Assembly (NCBI RefSeq): GCF_963855985.1
Contig: NC_087114.1
Coordinates: 2,753,001 to 2,817,000 of the forward strand
Direction of reading: 5' to 3'
Source: Ostrinia nubilalis
Lineage: Eukaryota > Arthropoda > Insecta > Lepidoptera > Crambidae
Length of the DNA: 64,000 nucleotides
Shown: positions 48,501-53,530 of the stretch, one piece after another
How the letters are laid out: each line of letters opens with the position of its first letter
Numbering within the stretch: position 1 is the first letter of the stretch
Notes under the pieces: model-generated
Seen by the model: the letters and a program-made list of their open reading frames with translations, nothing else
Told to the model about the DNA's origin: nothing
Database searches by the model: none
Position numbers and translations under genes: made by a program

Positions 48501-50658
48501 ATAACCGGAAAACCGAAAAAATGCCCCTTTCGGGGGCCCCCACCACTTAAGCACAACTCCGTCGAAGTCGAAAACTTAGGAGAGTCTTAATGGGCAACCA
48601 ATGAAGCCATTAAAACAATAAAATCTTTTGTAGGAATTATTTCCGATTTAAAAGCTAATTCTACTGGACTATAGGGTAGTAAAAAACTTTTTAGAATAAC
48701 AACCATGTAGTTTGATGAGTTTTAGGGAAGATATTTTTAACACGCTTATAAATACAGACGAGGTCACAGATAGTGACTAATATGAGTAATTGTGATGAGG
48801 TAAACAAACATAATAAGTTGATTCATCTTCCTGTGCCCGTAAACACAATTTGGTACACATTTTATTGAATTAGGTACATTGACATATCATCATCATTAAA
48901 AAGATGGAATTCACTTAGTTTGGTAATTGTATGTTGGAGAGTGAATAGAGAAAATAATGTGCATATAAACAAAATGGATGAAATAAAGAATGGAATAAAA
49001 AGTGTTGATCTTTATTTTACGTTTTTTTTTTGTGCAAAACGCGCATAATGGCCCAATCATGAGGCTAAGTGTGGTATTCGATTGCCCTGCAAAACTAACT
49101 AGATTACTATTTTATTGAAGTTTATGGTTTACAGAAAAACTACTTTTTTCAATTATCTTTTGATGTTTTTATTTATTTTTCCCTAAAAACAGATTTTGTC
49201 TTCTTATCCACCCAGATGAGGGTCTACATTTAGCATGATGTAAGGAAATTAAATGAACTGGTGTCTAGTCACTGGTAATATCCTGTTTGAGTCAGGAATT
49301 AATATACAATTATGAGTTCGTACAATAAGGAAGTCGAAATGGGTTCTACAACTAACAAAATTTCCCATTTGTATTACTTGCTAATCCAGTTATTTGCTGG
49401 TTAAGTGTACAAGTGTAATAGAATTACACACTGTTTTAAATTATTAGCTGCAAACAAATTACTGATTGATCTGATTTTTTTTACTAGTGTCTCTAAGATG
49501 AAGTGAGAATTTTCTGAAAATAATGATGTTTTAAACCAATATTACAGTATTTTATTAGTTAAAATTTTGCCGAAGTTAATAATTCCTTGTATTGTTAGTC
49601 ATAAATTCCATACTGCCTCATACCACACGAGTTATTCAACTCTGTAAAATTATACACAGGTGTTTCAATTAACATTTATATTGCCATTGATGCATTCTTT
49701 TATGACAATAATAGTAACAAATGGGAGAAAGGTCTATAAACTGAGAAAATAAGTTTAAACTACAACCACTTGTAATACAGAAAAGTAATAATGTTTTTTT
49801 AGGGTATTATACCAAATAATGTCAAGAAAAGGGTGTCAAAAAGTTACGTGTGTTGAACACTACTTTAAAATTACATTTCCACACTAAAAGTCAATTTAAA
49901 CTAGTGTTCAACGCGCATTTAACTTTTTGTGCAAGGGCTAAGGGGATTTTTGTTTAAATCTTTAAATCTTCAAGGGAAGAGTTAAATCTTTAAATGCATA
50001 GTGTACATAATAGCAAAGTGATAAAAGTACAAGCTAAAAAACATGAAAAAATAAATTCACAAGTTTCTTATCTCCGCAAACTAGGTGCTACCTCACAAGC
50101 TAAGGTGATAATTGCTTTATTATCATACAACAGCATTATAGCACTTCTTATCGGCAAATTCTTGAAGATAAAGGAGTAAACAACCTTTATCTTTAATTAA
50201 AAAATATTTCTTCATCACCAACCATGATTGGCAAAGAAATATGCTATCATACCGCCTCTGGGAACCAATATTTGAATACAATGCAAAGTATCTGACCCAA
50301 GGTCGCCCATTGCCTAAGATGCCTCTAATTAGGGGAAAGGTCGAGATGTACAACGCGGCTTATAGTGCGCCCGCAATGATATCAGTCGCAATTTATATAA
50401 TTTAGTGAGTCACTCGGACTGTCCATTTGATGTACCGGTCAACCACAATGAGATCCAAAATGTTGACATCACTACCGAAACGTTACGAGGGTTAATAGCC
50501 CAACAACGGAAGTGTCTGTTTTATTTTAATAACCGTTACATTTCCGTGTTACAAAAACTTAACATTAAAGCAAAAACGAAGAATATTACCTTGTCTAAAC
50601 ATTTCAATTCCTCCGTGGGATAAACTGTTTTCTCGCACCTTGCGCAAGTTTTATTCAT
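4794..50658 (-). CDS. Lasp: Lasp, LIM and SH3 domain protein (nine coding exons)
   Basis: Actin-binding cytoskeletal adaptor of the LASP/nebulin family. I joined nine minus-strand exons in frame: 50658-50590, 20422-20328, 14770-14638, 13927-13792, 12094-11609, 9190-9075, 8210-8163, 7773-7637 and 4803-4794, about 409 residues. Domains in order: one LIM zinc-binding domain (residues about 5-56, with C5, C8, H26, C29, C32, C35, C53, H56), two nebulin repeats (about 65-145), a Q/Y/P-rich linker, and a C-terminal SH3 with ALYDY-like AMYDYEA and the GMLPANYVE end. This order and length are typical of LASP. Intron phases agree at every junction. Least certain are the 3' end of the linker exon (donor at 11608, or an alternative at 11689) and the acceptor at 12095. 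Intron 1 is about 30 kb and transposon-rich. The final intron contains a tandem array of copies of the SH3 exon end. Confidence 0.92.
5692..5891. mobile_element. Fold-back MITE, family 1, copy 1
   Basis: About 85-bp arms with GAGCACGTAGAATTTTGTCC and ATCCTTATCG. The centre is GC-rich. Sits inside the Lasp array. Confidence 0.85.
7116..7317. mobile_element. Fold-back MITE, family 1, copy 2
   Basis: Nearly identical to copy 1, including both flanks, so it arose by segmental duplication rather than a new insertion. Confidence 0.85.
7637..7773 (-). CDS. Lasp: Lasp coding exon 8 (main SH3 exon, source of the intronic copies)
   Basis: 137 nt. It encodes [20 protein letters not shown], then [20 protein letters not shown] and VAAPA, ending AG before a GTACGC donor. 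If not spliced, the frame reads RYA and stops at 7627. If spliced to the acceptor at 4804 it reads RYD and stops. The 3' half of this exon plus its donor recurs about ten times in the following intron. Confidence 0.9.
8163..8210 (-). CDS. Lasp: Lasp coding exon 7 (start of SH3 domain)
   Basis: A 48-nt microexon encoding [16 protein letters not shown], the first SH3 beta strand with the ALYDY-type motif. Flanked by TTTCAG and GTGAGG. It is in phase with both neighbours. Confidence 0.93.
8318..8485. mobile_element. MITE, CCGTATTCACAAAC family, copy 1
   Basis: CCGTATTCACAAACATTACT at the left and GCGAATACGGGCG at the right. Shares the body with 28271-28424. Confidence 0.7.
8843..9055. mobile_element. 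Fold-back MITE, family 1, copy 3
   Basis: Arms of about 85 bp with the same ends, TAAAGCCGGGTCCGTGAG and CAGACCAGACTATA. Confidence 0.85.
9075..9190 (-). CDS. Lasp: Lasp coding exon 6 (proline-rich linker)
   Basis: 116 nt. It encodes [20 protein letters not shown] followed by [19 protein letters not shown], a linker ahead of the SH3. Acceptor TTTCAG, donor GTAGCT. A fold-back MITE (8843-9055) lies 20 bp past the donor. Confidence 0.85.
9344..9579 (-). mobile_element. Non-autonomous Helitron (Lep1-like)
   Basis: On the minus strand: A, then TCTATACTAATATTATAAAT, a GACAGACAGA region, hairpin GCGGGCGAAGCCGCGGGC and CTAG, then T. Typical TC...CTRR between A and T. Confidence 0.85.
9725..9912. 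mobile_element. MITE with 30-bp perfect terminal inverted repeats
   Basis: CAGTGTGCCTACCATGAGTT opens and its exact inverse closes the element, about 188 bp. Confidence 0.8.
10291..10469. mobile_element. Fold-back MITE, family 2, copy 1
   Basis: AGAGTAGGCGCACACCG at one end and its inverse at the other, with TGGCCGATAGTTGTGCCCGA inside. Confidence 0.85.
11428..11540. mobile_element. Small fold-back MITE
   Basis: GGGTTGTACCATCTTACTTT and AAAGTAAGGTGGTGCAACCC are inverted ends. Related pieces at 31068-31150 and 41095-41170. Ends 69 bp from the Lasp linker exon. Confidence 0.7.
11609..12094 (-). CDS. Lasp: Lasp coding exon 5 (Q/Y/P-rich linker)
   Basis: About 486 nt, open in one frame, encoding a low-complexity linker. 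It starts [18 protein letters not shown] and continues with P, Q and Y-rich stretches including three [12 protein letters not shown] repeats, then [19 protein letters not shown]. The acceptor (AAAG, with AA completing the previous codon) and the donor (GTTTGT, leaving one base) were chosen because they keep phase with the neighbours. A shorter form using the donor at 11689 also keeps phase and would remove the last 27 codons. The long plus-strand open frame across this exon is only the antisense of the repeats. Confidence 0.8.
12256..12450 (+). repeat. tRNA-derived SINE-like element
   Basis: 12256-12341 folds as a tRNA-Ser-like head with CACGATAG/CTATCGTG ends, CTCGAAATC (anticodon CGA) and B-box CGTTCGAATCC. 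Followed by a non-tRNA body. The internal promoter boxes suggest a SINE rather than a working tRNA. Confidence 0.6.
13375..13575. mobile_element. MITE, GATCGTTTCATC family, copy 1
   Basis: TAGATCGTTTCATCTACGAA and ATGAATCGATCTA inverted ends, with GACGCGCCCC just inside. Directly abuts fold-back family 1 copy 4. Confidence 0.75.
13571..13756. mobile_element. Fold-back MITE, family 1, copy 4
   Basis: Same arms, with ends TAAAGTCCAGTCGCCGAG and CTCGGCGACCGGACTTTA. One arm is shortened near the centre. Confidence 0.8.
13792..13927 (-). CDS. Lasp: Lasp coding exon 4 (second nebulin repeat)
   Basis: 136 nt. It encodes [20 protein letters not shown] followed by [13 protein letters not shown], a second nebulin repeat. 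The donor is GTGAGT, and the exon ends one base into a codon. A fold-back MITE ends only about 35 bp past the donor. Confidence 0.92.
14376..14632 (+). repeat. RTE-like LINE 3' end, 5'-truncated
   Basis: Reads [20 protein letters not shown] with later [20 protein letters not shown] and [16 protein letters not shown], then a GATGATGAT tail. It stops about 5 bp from the end of Lasp exon 3 (14638). Confidence 0.75.
14638..14770 (-). CDS. Lasp: Lasp coding exon 3 (first nebulin repeat)
   Basis: 133 nt. It encodes [10 protein letters not shown] and then a nebulin repeat with the hallmark [20 protein letters not shown] and the DFEKSKGK end, the actin-binding module of the family. The donor is GTAACC. 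An RTE-like LINE tail ends about 5 bp past the exon in the following intron (14376-14632). Confidence 0.92.
14799..14985 (-). mobile_element. Helitron 3' end, truncated
   Basis: CTAGCTTTCCGCCCGCGGCT on the plus strand is the inverted Helitron end. The 5' TC end is lost. It lies 29 bp upstream of Lasp exon 3 in gene sense. Confidence 0.65.
14996..15320 (+). repeat. Interspersed repeat, TTCACTGGTTGGGT family
   Basis: The open frame here is not a host gene. The block CACAGGAGTTGCAGCTGTGG and neighbours recur at 39465-39580 (plus), 40545-40655 (minus), near 39150, and at 58398. Confidence 0.6.
15768..15822 (-). repeat. RTE-like LINE tail fragment
   Basis: Only the last 55 bp of the family, next to a GATCGTTTCATC MITE. 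Confidence 0.6.
15825..16027. mobile_element. MITE, GATCGTTTCATC family, copy 2
   Basis: Same element as 13375-13575, about 200 bp, sharing GTAGTGTGCGTGTGCACTCA. Confidence 0.75.
16020..16196 (+). mobile_element. Diverged Helitron-like fragment
   Basis: TCTATCCTACCTATAATG, TCTGTCTGTCTCTACAACAA and ending CGGACGAAACTACGTAACTG then CTAG. Confidence 0.5.
16878..17376. mobile_element. Fold-back element with about 200-bp terminal inverted repeats
   Basis: AGACTAAGAGCT and AGCTCTTAGTCT ends flanked by TA. Arms include CGCCAGACCTACGTCATTTT and CAGCCAGACAGTTTTGACAG. Tc1/mariner-type MITE by its TA flank. Confidence 0.75.
18108..18322 (+). mobile_element. Non-autonomous Helitron (Lep1-like)
   Basis: TCTATACTAATATTATAAAG to GCGGGCACAGCTAG, between A and T. 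Confidence 0.85.
18520..18925 (+). repeat. Lepidopteran ACCGACTTCAAAGGAGGAGG repeat with internal tandem units
   Basis: Begins CAACCGACTTCAAAGGAGGA, has a long T run at 18557-18588, then units of about 130-150 bp with AAGGGTGGAAAATTGGGGAT and ATCTCCGCCGATTATGAACC. Confidence 0.7.
18994..19302. mobile_element. Fold-back MITE with about 125-bp arms
   Basis: TAAAACCGACTCCAAAAAAC at the left and its inverse at the right. The arms are almost perfect, including GTAGGTATACCATGATTGAT. The loop is about 40 bp. Confidence 0.85.
19998..20080 (-). repeat. RTE-like LINE tail fragment
   Basis: Last about 80 bp of the family, with ATGATGATTATGA at its end. Confidence 0.65.
20328..20422 (-). CDS. Lasp: Lasp coding exon 2 (second half of LIM domain)
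   Basis: 95 nt encoding [18 protein letters not shown] and on to LPYCEA. It provides the H, C, C, C, C ligands of the LIM finger. Flanked by a CAG acceptor and a GTGAGT donor. It ends with two bases of a codon that exon 3 completes. Confidence 0.92.
20689..20913 (+). mobile_element. Non-autonomous Helitron (Lep1-like)
   Basis: TCTATACTAATATTATAAAT to the hairpin GCGGGCGAAGCCGCGGGC and CTAG. About 270 bp upstream (in Lasp sense) of coding exon 2. Confidence 0.85.
21990..22195 (-). repeat. RTE-like LINE 3' end, 5'-truncated
   Basis: Same family as 14376-14632 on the other strand, with CCTATGTTCAGCAGTGGACG and an ATGATGACGATGATGA tail. Lies inside the hAT-like element. Confidence 0.75.
22215..22390 (+). 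repeat. Interspersed repeat, CTTTACATGTCTCATAA family
   Basis: TCTTTATTTGTTTAGACTAA, CTTACAAATCGTCA and CCTACCAGCGCTTCGAGACC recur at 26535-26660 and, more diverged, at 44800-44960. Probable LINE 3' end. A GTCAA pentamer run precedes it. Confidence 0.6.
22925..23455 (-). pseudogene. C-terminal fragment of a Jockey/CR1-type LINE reverse transcriptase
   Basis: Minus-strand reading with [55 protein letters not shown] and IRFYNKVP-like [13 protein letters not shown]. These are standard for the end of the reverse-transcriptase ORF in this LINE group. The rest of the ORF is missing. Confidence 0.75.
23470..24000 (+). pseudogene. Decayed RTE-like LINE ORF end
   Basis: Reads [17 protein letters not shown], several stops, then [34 protein letters not shown] and [16 protein letters not shown], the conserved end of lepidopteran RTE-like endonuclease/RT proteins. 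Breaks include in-frame stops near 23530-23660. Confidence 0.75.
25783..25945 (+). repeat. RTE-like LINE 3' end, 5'-truncated
   Basis: GTGCAGCGTAGGACGTCCAC to the GATGATGACGA tail. Same family. Confidence 0.7.
26380..26535 (+). repeat. Interspersed repeat, CCCGAAGCAGTGGT family
   Basis: CTGGGACGTGTAAAAG and TGTCCCGAAGCAGTGGTGGG recur at 4177-4290, 12690-12790, 16440-16540 and 59090-59160 in both orientations. Likely a SINE or LINE tail. Confidence 0.6.
26920..27153. mobile_element. hAT MITE with 8-bp target duplication
   Basis: CAGTCTTTCCCAAAGT and GTTTGGGAACCGCTG ends. AGCTAAGT duplicated at 26912-26919 and 27154-27161. Confidence 0.85.
28271..28424. mobile_element. MITE, CCGTATTCACAAAC family, copy 2
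   Basis: CCCGTATTCACAAAC and GTTTGTGAATACGGG are exact inverses. Confidence 0.75.
29291..29524 (+). mobile_element. Non-autonomous Helitron (Lep1-like), diverged ends
   Basis: TCCATAATAATATTATAAAG to CACGCGTACGTAGTACTAG. Confidence 0.75.
29594..29690 (+). repeat. RTE-like LINE 3' end, very short
   Basis: AGGCCGCCACCAACCGGCCA to the GATGATGATGA tail. Same family. Confidence 0.7.
29788..30665. mobile_element. Non-autonomous DNA element with about 90-bp terminal inverted repeats
   Basis: TTTACACTGCGCGGAAATTA and its near-inverse at 30640-30663. Both arms also have TATAGCCTGACCAGGAACAT. Interior AT-rich, no ORF. Confidence 0.7.
32072..35569 (+). CDS. Harbinger MADF/Myb-like DNA-binding protein (three exons)
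   Basis: Accessory protein of PIF/Harbinger elements, which helps bring the transposase to the ends. Exons 32072-32351, 33781-33872 and 34979-35569 join in frame to about 320 residues. Residues about 14-112 form a MADF-type domain, from [20 protein letters not shown] through [14 protein letters not shown] to [20 protein letters not shown]. The C-terminal part is polar, with a [12 protein letters not shown] helix and a Tyr/Ser/Gln-rich tail. Junctions are GGTAAAT, TTTTCAG, GGTAAGT and TTTTTCAG. Exon 3 lies inside the transposase intron on the opposite strand. Intron 1 contains a nested hAT-like element. Confidence 0.85.
32617..33715. mobile_element. hAT-like element nested in the Harbinger MADF gene intron (1099 bp)
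   Basis: Terminal inverted repeats CTCAGATCATAGAA...; perfect 8-bp duplication TTTAAAAC at 32609-32616 and 33716-33723. Internal palindromes with ATTGGCCATAAGGCATGCCT lie near 33515. A short open stretch [16 protein letters not shown] then MESFTTC from 32735, followed by GTAAGT, may be a leftover first exon. No transposase core. Confidence 0.8.
33897..36036 (-). CDS. Harbinger DDE transposase (two exons, about 407 residues)
   Basis: Exons 36036-35611 and 34694-33897 join at a GTAAGT donor and a TTGTTTTAG acceptor, both phase 0. Start taken at [11 protein letters not shown]; an upstream in-frame Met at 36126 is possible. The N-terminal part has the [18 protein letters not shown] helix-turn-helix region. 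The catalytic part has GALDGKHV (D about 171), GRISDGGIF (D about 221), VGDSAF, and VENAFG (E about 299), the DDE triad of DDE_Tnp_4 Harbinger transposases. No stop or frameshift interrupts it, and length is normal. The MADF gene exon 3 lies within its intron, antisense. Confidence 0.9.
36629..36815. mobile_element. Fold-back MITE, family 2, copy 2
   Basis: AGAGTAGGCGCACACAG to TGCGCCTACTCT, same body in reverse orientation. Confidence 0.85.
37841..38073 (+). repeat. Two tandem copies of a roughly 121-bp unit
   Basis: GTCGTCCCATTGAAAAACAG and GATAGAACGATTACTCGATA occur in both copies. Confidence 0.85.
38580..38880 (+). repeat. Three tandem copies of a roughly 110-bp unit
   Basis: ATTATCCGGCCCGAAGGACC, ATTATCCGGTTCAAAGGACC and ATTATCCGGCTCGAAGGACC mark the copies, each followed by CACCCTACACC. 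Confidence 0.85.
41578..41735 (-). repeat. RTE-like LINE 3' end, 5'-truncated
   Basis: Minus-strand copy with the ATGATGATGATGA tail at 41582-41597 and the CCAACCGGCCATTGTGGAAA block. Confidence 0.7.
41850..42934. mobile_element. TTAA-flanked non-autonomous element (about 1085 bp)
   Basis: TTAA at 41846-41849 and 42935-42938. Ends CCTCCTAAGCCCGG and CGGTCTTACGAGG are imperfect inverses, and the second motif CGGATGTGCCTC/GCACATTCGGCG recurs inside. Interior AT-rich without a meaningful ORF. Confidence 0.65.
43157..43412 (+). repeat. Two tandem copies of a roughly 126-bp unit
   Basis: AAAGTATGTTTATCTTCGAA to GAGCCGGGTACCATTTTGC, twice. A partial Helitron follows at 43425-43505. Confidence 0.85.
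43571..44525. mobile_element. piggyBac-like element, internally deleted (955 bp)
   Basis: TTAA at 43567-43570 and 44526-44529. Ends CCTTTAACTGGTGAC and GTCACCAGTTAAAGG are exact inverses. A second inverted block (CTCAGACCGCACGTCACCAG) lies at 43768 and 44469. It retains only the N-terminal part of a transposase ORF. Confidence 0.85.
43898..44167 (+). pseudogene. N-terminal remnant of a piggyBac transposase (89 residues)
   Basis: Starts [20 protein letters not shown] and is very acidic, with [13 protein letters not shown] and [10 protein letters not shown], as in the disordered N-terminus of PGBD-type transposases. It ends [17 protein letters not shown] and stop. The catalytic domain is absent, so it is a deletion derivative. 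Confidence 0.65.
45138..45210 (+). tRNA. tRNA-Val (anticodon TAC)
   Basis: 73 nt with a 7-bp acceptor stem (GGTTCCG with CGGAATC), A box TGGTGTAGTGG, anticodon loop TTTACAC with TAC at 45171-45173, B box AGTTCGATCC and A as discriminator. A T5 run three bases later is a normal Pol III stop. Intron-less. Lies in Lasp intron 1 on the opposite strand. Confidence 0.92.
47240..48672. repeat. Long inverted repeat with about 590-bp arms
   Basis: 47240-47835 is mirrored at about 48083-48672, from CCAGTAGAATTA through GGGGGCCCCCGAAAGGGGCG to CCTGGTCCAAGGTTCGACG, with a spacer of about 250 bp. Each arm contains the same 106-codon open frame (47484-47804 plus, 48433-48113 minus) starting [20 protein letters not shown]. 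The two frames differ at many amino acids, so I do not treat them as genes. Confidence 0.85.
50590..50658 (-). CDS. Lasp: Lasp coding exon 1 (start codon, first half of LIM domain)
   Basis: Reads MNKTCARC and runs to LDK (23 codons), then a GTAATA donor. It gives the first two zinc ligands (C5, C8). The ATG is the first in frame and places the LIM domain at the extreme N-terminus, as in all LASP proteins. The next exon starts VWHKGC, which completes the LIM spacing. Confidence 0.9.
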
Positions 50659-51016
50659 TTTGAAAGTTTTTTCACACACAGAACACTAAAAAACAGATGT
50701 ACACCTGCTTCACAGAGTAACACAAGTTTTCACAATTCACAAACAAAGTTTAGAGTTTACTTTTCATGAAAAACACTCGTGAGCACGATTCTCGTTGCTC
50801 TCCCCTACGCGCATGCCAAAAAAATGACAAATGGCGGCCACCGTTGGTGTTGCAAGAAACAGAAATAAAAACTACTACCAAAATCTACTACTGAATGATT
50901 GAACTACCAATGAACTTCCGGTTATCCGGGTTGATTATTCAAAACGAAATCAATAAAACAACTATGCTAATTAATTAAAATAAAATATATTGAAATAAAT
51001 AAACATACTAATAAAT
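50659..51016 (-). promoter_or_regulatory. Lasp 5' UTR/promoter and end of the coiled-coil gene
   Basis: A 358-bp gap between the Lasp ATG and the stop codon of the upstream coiled-coil gene. It must hold the coiled-coil 3' UTR and Lasp promoter and 5' UTR. AT-rich at 50940-51016 and GC-richer near 50780-50850. No TATA box can be assigned. Confidence 0.5.
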
Positions 51017-51799
51017 CTACGAACAAAGACATTTCTCTCTTTGTAAAACAGCCAACGCTTCGTTAAACAATTGCTTCGAAGTTTGAATCATATCCGTTAG
51101 ATGATTGTAATCTTCTTGCTTCTCTTCTTCAATCATCTTTAGTTTATCTTCCATGATCTTGAGTTTTTCTTCTGATAGTTCGAGCTTGTATTTTAGATCC
51201 TCTTTATCCAATGAATCGTAGTCGACTGGTTGGGATTCAGATGAAGACTCGCTGGGTTTCTCGGCAACAGCAGTGATAGAAGAATGCTTTTTTGTGACAG
51301 AAGTTGATGTCATACCAAATTCATACTGCTGTTCTTTAGCCACAGAAGTTTTTGAAACTCTTGATGCTCTTTTGGACTCTCTCAATGTCTTTACTTCTTC
51401 ATCAAGAGCAGCAACTCGTCTTTCTAGCCTGCGCTTCTTCTCTTTAAGTTTTCGTTGAGTGATCTCAAGCTCTTCCCATTTGTGACGCTCAGCATCTAGC
51501 CTCTCATTAAGAACGACTACCAATTCAGACAACTTCTTAATTTCGTTGTCAGTGGCAGTCTTCATAGGTGTAAAGAAGACACTTTGTAGTGAACACTCTT
51601 CGTACCTCAACAGTTGGGCTCTCAGTTCGTCAATTTTGGCTGATTTCTCAGTCGCTTGTTTCCTGAGAGCATCTATTTTGGCGTCAGTATTTTTCATCAG
51701 TTTCTGATACTCAGCCATTTCACTGTTCATTTTGTTCATTTTTGCTGTGTTTTCTTTGAGTATTTCTTGATAATATAATTCTAGGCTTTTGATTTGGTT
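51017..51799 (-). CDS. Coiled-coil gene exon 4 (stop)
   Basis: 260 codons plus stop, NQIKSLELYYQEILKEN to REKCLCS, with acceptor TTTCAG. The early part is heptad coil, the middle is Ser/Thr/Lys-rich (SKTSVAKEQ to SSSESQPVDYD), and a final coil follows. Confidence 0.87.
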   Translation of the reverse strand, partial: NQIKSLELYYQEILKENTAKMNKMNSEMAEYQKLMKNTDAKIDALRKQATEKSAKIDELRAQLLRYEECSLQSVFFTPMKTATDNEIKKLSELVVVLNERLDAERHKWEELEITQRKLKEKKRRLERRVAALDEEVKTLRESKRASRVSKTSVAKEQQYEFGMTSTSVTKKHSSITAVAEKPSESSSESQPVDYDSLDKEDLKYKLELSEEKLKIMEDKLKMIEEEKQEDYNHLTDMIQTSKQLFNEALAVLQREKCLCS

Positions 51800-53165
51800 C
51801 TGAAATGGAAAAGTTCTTTATGGCATAGTGGTAAACAAGAAGGCTAAGAAATAAAAGAAATAAAAATATGAAGGTACAAATACAAACTTACTCTTTGTTC
51901 AGTAATCAACAAATCATCATGATTGCTTTTTTCCACCAATGTTTGCATTTTTTGTCTAATGGTGATTGCATCACATTCTAGATTCCTGATTCTGCATTTA
52001 GCTCCATCCAACTTCTTTTTTATGTCGTGATTTTCCTCTTTTAGACACTCGAGCTCTTTCATCGACATTTCCATCTCTTTCTTTCTTTTATTTTCTATTT
52101 CTCGTATAATCTGAAACAGATTCCGCTATAGAAGTATTGACTAACTATATGTTAAAAATCAAGAGAAAGCAGAGAGATTGTCACCTGAGTTTGATCCTTT
52201 CTCTTAGCATCAATCAAATCCTTGTGCTTTCCATTCAGCTTCTCTTCCAGCTCGCTAATTCTCGCTTGCAACAATACTATTTGCTGTGCCCTACCTTTCC
52301 AGCCAGCCAAATCATTCTGCAGTTCTTTGATACTTGTAAACTTATCCCCAAGCTCTTGCTGTAGAATTTTTGTAGCAATGAGGATATCGTTCTTCAATTC
52401 TAAATTTCTATTCTTACTATCGTATAACTTTTTATTCACCGCATTCAGTTTATTATTAAGATCTTTCAGTTCATCAGAGGTTGTGTCCGGCGGTTCTTCT
52501 TTACACAGACACATGTCTAATTTCTCATTTTCTTTGTTAATCAAGTCTAGTTGCATGATTTTCCTTTCAAGGGCTGAATTTTTTGTTTTGTAGCCTTCTA
52601 CTTCTGCGACCAAATGGCGGTTTTGCTTGCACAGTTCAGTTATTTTAGAGCTGATAATTCCAGCGGATTTTGAGGATATGGCTGGGCCTGTGCCAGATAT
52701 GATATCGCGGATGCGCTGGTTTAAATCAGTCACAGTTTTATTCAATTCTTTAATCTCTTCGTCTTTAGTAAAGACGCATTTGCGTAGTTGATTGTTCTCG
52801 CATGTCATAACCTGTGATTGAAATAGAAACTGATACATTCTACCTACATAGTACTTACTTAACGCTAACTTTGCCCCTCATCTGGGAATCGAACCCGGGT
52901 CCTCTGGGTTGAAGCAGGTGGTCTTACTACTAGACCAGAGACCGTTATCATGGTTTTGGTTACGTACCTTTAATTGCTCAATTAAATGAGCATTCAACTC
53001 CGGAGGATATAAAACATCATCAGATTCCGGCTTATCAAGGGCCGCTAACATTTTGAGCTTCATCTCATCTGTCTCATCGATCTTTGCAGCCAAATCAGTA
53101 ATCTTTTCGTCTCTTAGATTTGGCTTAGACCGAACTTTGGTCGAAGAACTCATTTTCTTACTCAT
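51017..53165 (-). CDS. Coiled-coil protein, CCDC13-like (four exons, about 608 residues)
   Basis: Four exons join in frame, all phase 0: 53165-52968, 52811-52185, 52110-51892 and 51799-51017 (stop). The product is about 608 residues, largely charged heptad coiled coil, with no signal peptide or membrane segment. It starts MSKKMSSSTKVRSKPNL and ends LQREKCLCS. Landmarks are SSKITELCKQNRHLVAEVEG, WKGRAQQIVLLQARISELEE and MQTLVEKSNHDDLLI. These, and the length, recall CCDC13, a centriolar-satellite/ciliary coiled-coil protein, but that is from memory and not certain. Intron 1 is only 156 nt and about half of it is a tRNA-like SINE. The gene ends about 360 bp upstream of the Lasp ATG and starts head to head with WDR7. 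Confidence 0.85.
51892..52110 (-). CDS. Coiled-coil gene exon 3
   Basis: 73 codons, IIREIENK to LLITEQR, flanked by an AG acceptor and a GTAAGT donor. Contains the QTLVEKSNHDDLLI landmark. Confidence 0.85.
52185..52811 (-). CDS. Coiled-coil gene exon 2
   Basis: 209 codons, VMTCENNQ to AKRKDQTQ, with acceptor CACAG and donor GTGACA. Strong heptad pattern. A small CLCKEEPPD segment breaks the coil. Confidence 0.85.
52878..52953 (-). repeat. tRNA-Glu-like SINE head inside a 156-bp intron
   Basis: Minus strand: GGTCTCTGGTCTAGTAGTAA, CCTGCTTCAACCCAG and GGACCCGGGTTCGATTCCCA resemble tRNA-Glu boxes. The acceptor ends do not pair well, so it is a tRNA-derived repeat. It fills about half of intron 1 of the coiled-coil gene. 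Confidence 0.65.
52968..53165 (-). CDS. Coiled-coil gene exon 1
   Basis: 66 codons, MSKKMSSS to LIEQLK, followed by GTACGT. A second Met at codon 5 is an alternative start. The first Met is the most upstream in frame. Confidence 0.82.
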
Positions 53166-53530
53166 TTTTTCTACATTCGAACAAAATTATTAAACTCGTA
53201 AAGGTCAAGATGCAAACGCCATTTCACAACAATGTCAAAAAATTCCAATTAGGTTTTATTCTAAAATAATTCGAAATAATCCTAAAAAGGTTTTACATTT
53301 TTCAGATTTGGGTCTCTCATCATACTCGGATGGGGAACCGGAAAACCGGACTTTCAAACTAATGCCTACATCCCTAAATATTGACGTGAGCAATGGTGCC
53401 AACTTTTACATAATAGTAGCTGTCAGCAGCTGTCAGTCAGTTGATCAGCTGTCAAAATCTTGCAGCAGATTTTTGTCGATATCGAAGTTGAATATTGTTT
53501 TTTATAATTAAATCTGATTTGTTCGGCTTT
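53166..53530. promoter_or_regulatory. Probable bidirectional promoter region (coiled-coil gene / WDR7)
   Basis: About 370 bp separate the coiled-coil ATG (minus) from the WDR7 first exon (plus). It contains two CAGCTG sites near 53430-53455 and no clear TATA box. Sharing is inferred from the spacing only. Confidence 0.45.

Larger units (their letters stand above)
20423..50589 (-). other. Lasp: Lasp intron 1 (30 kb), transposon-rich
   Basis: Apart from the elements listed separately and one tRNA-Val, I see no host coding exon. Stretches without recognisable content include about 27160-28270, 30670-31480, 36820-37830, 44960-45130 and 45220-47230. They are AT-rich, and the short open frames in them have no domain or splice support. 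Confidence 0.8.
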
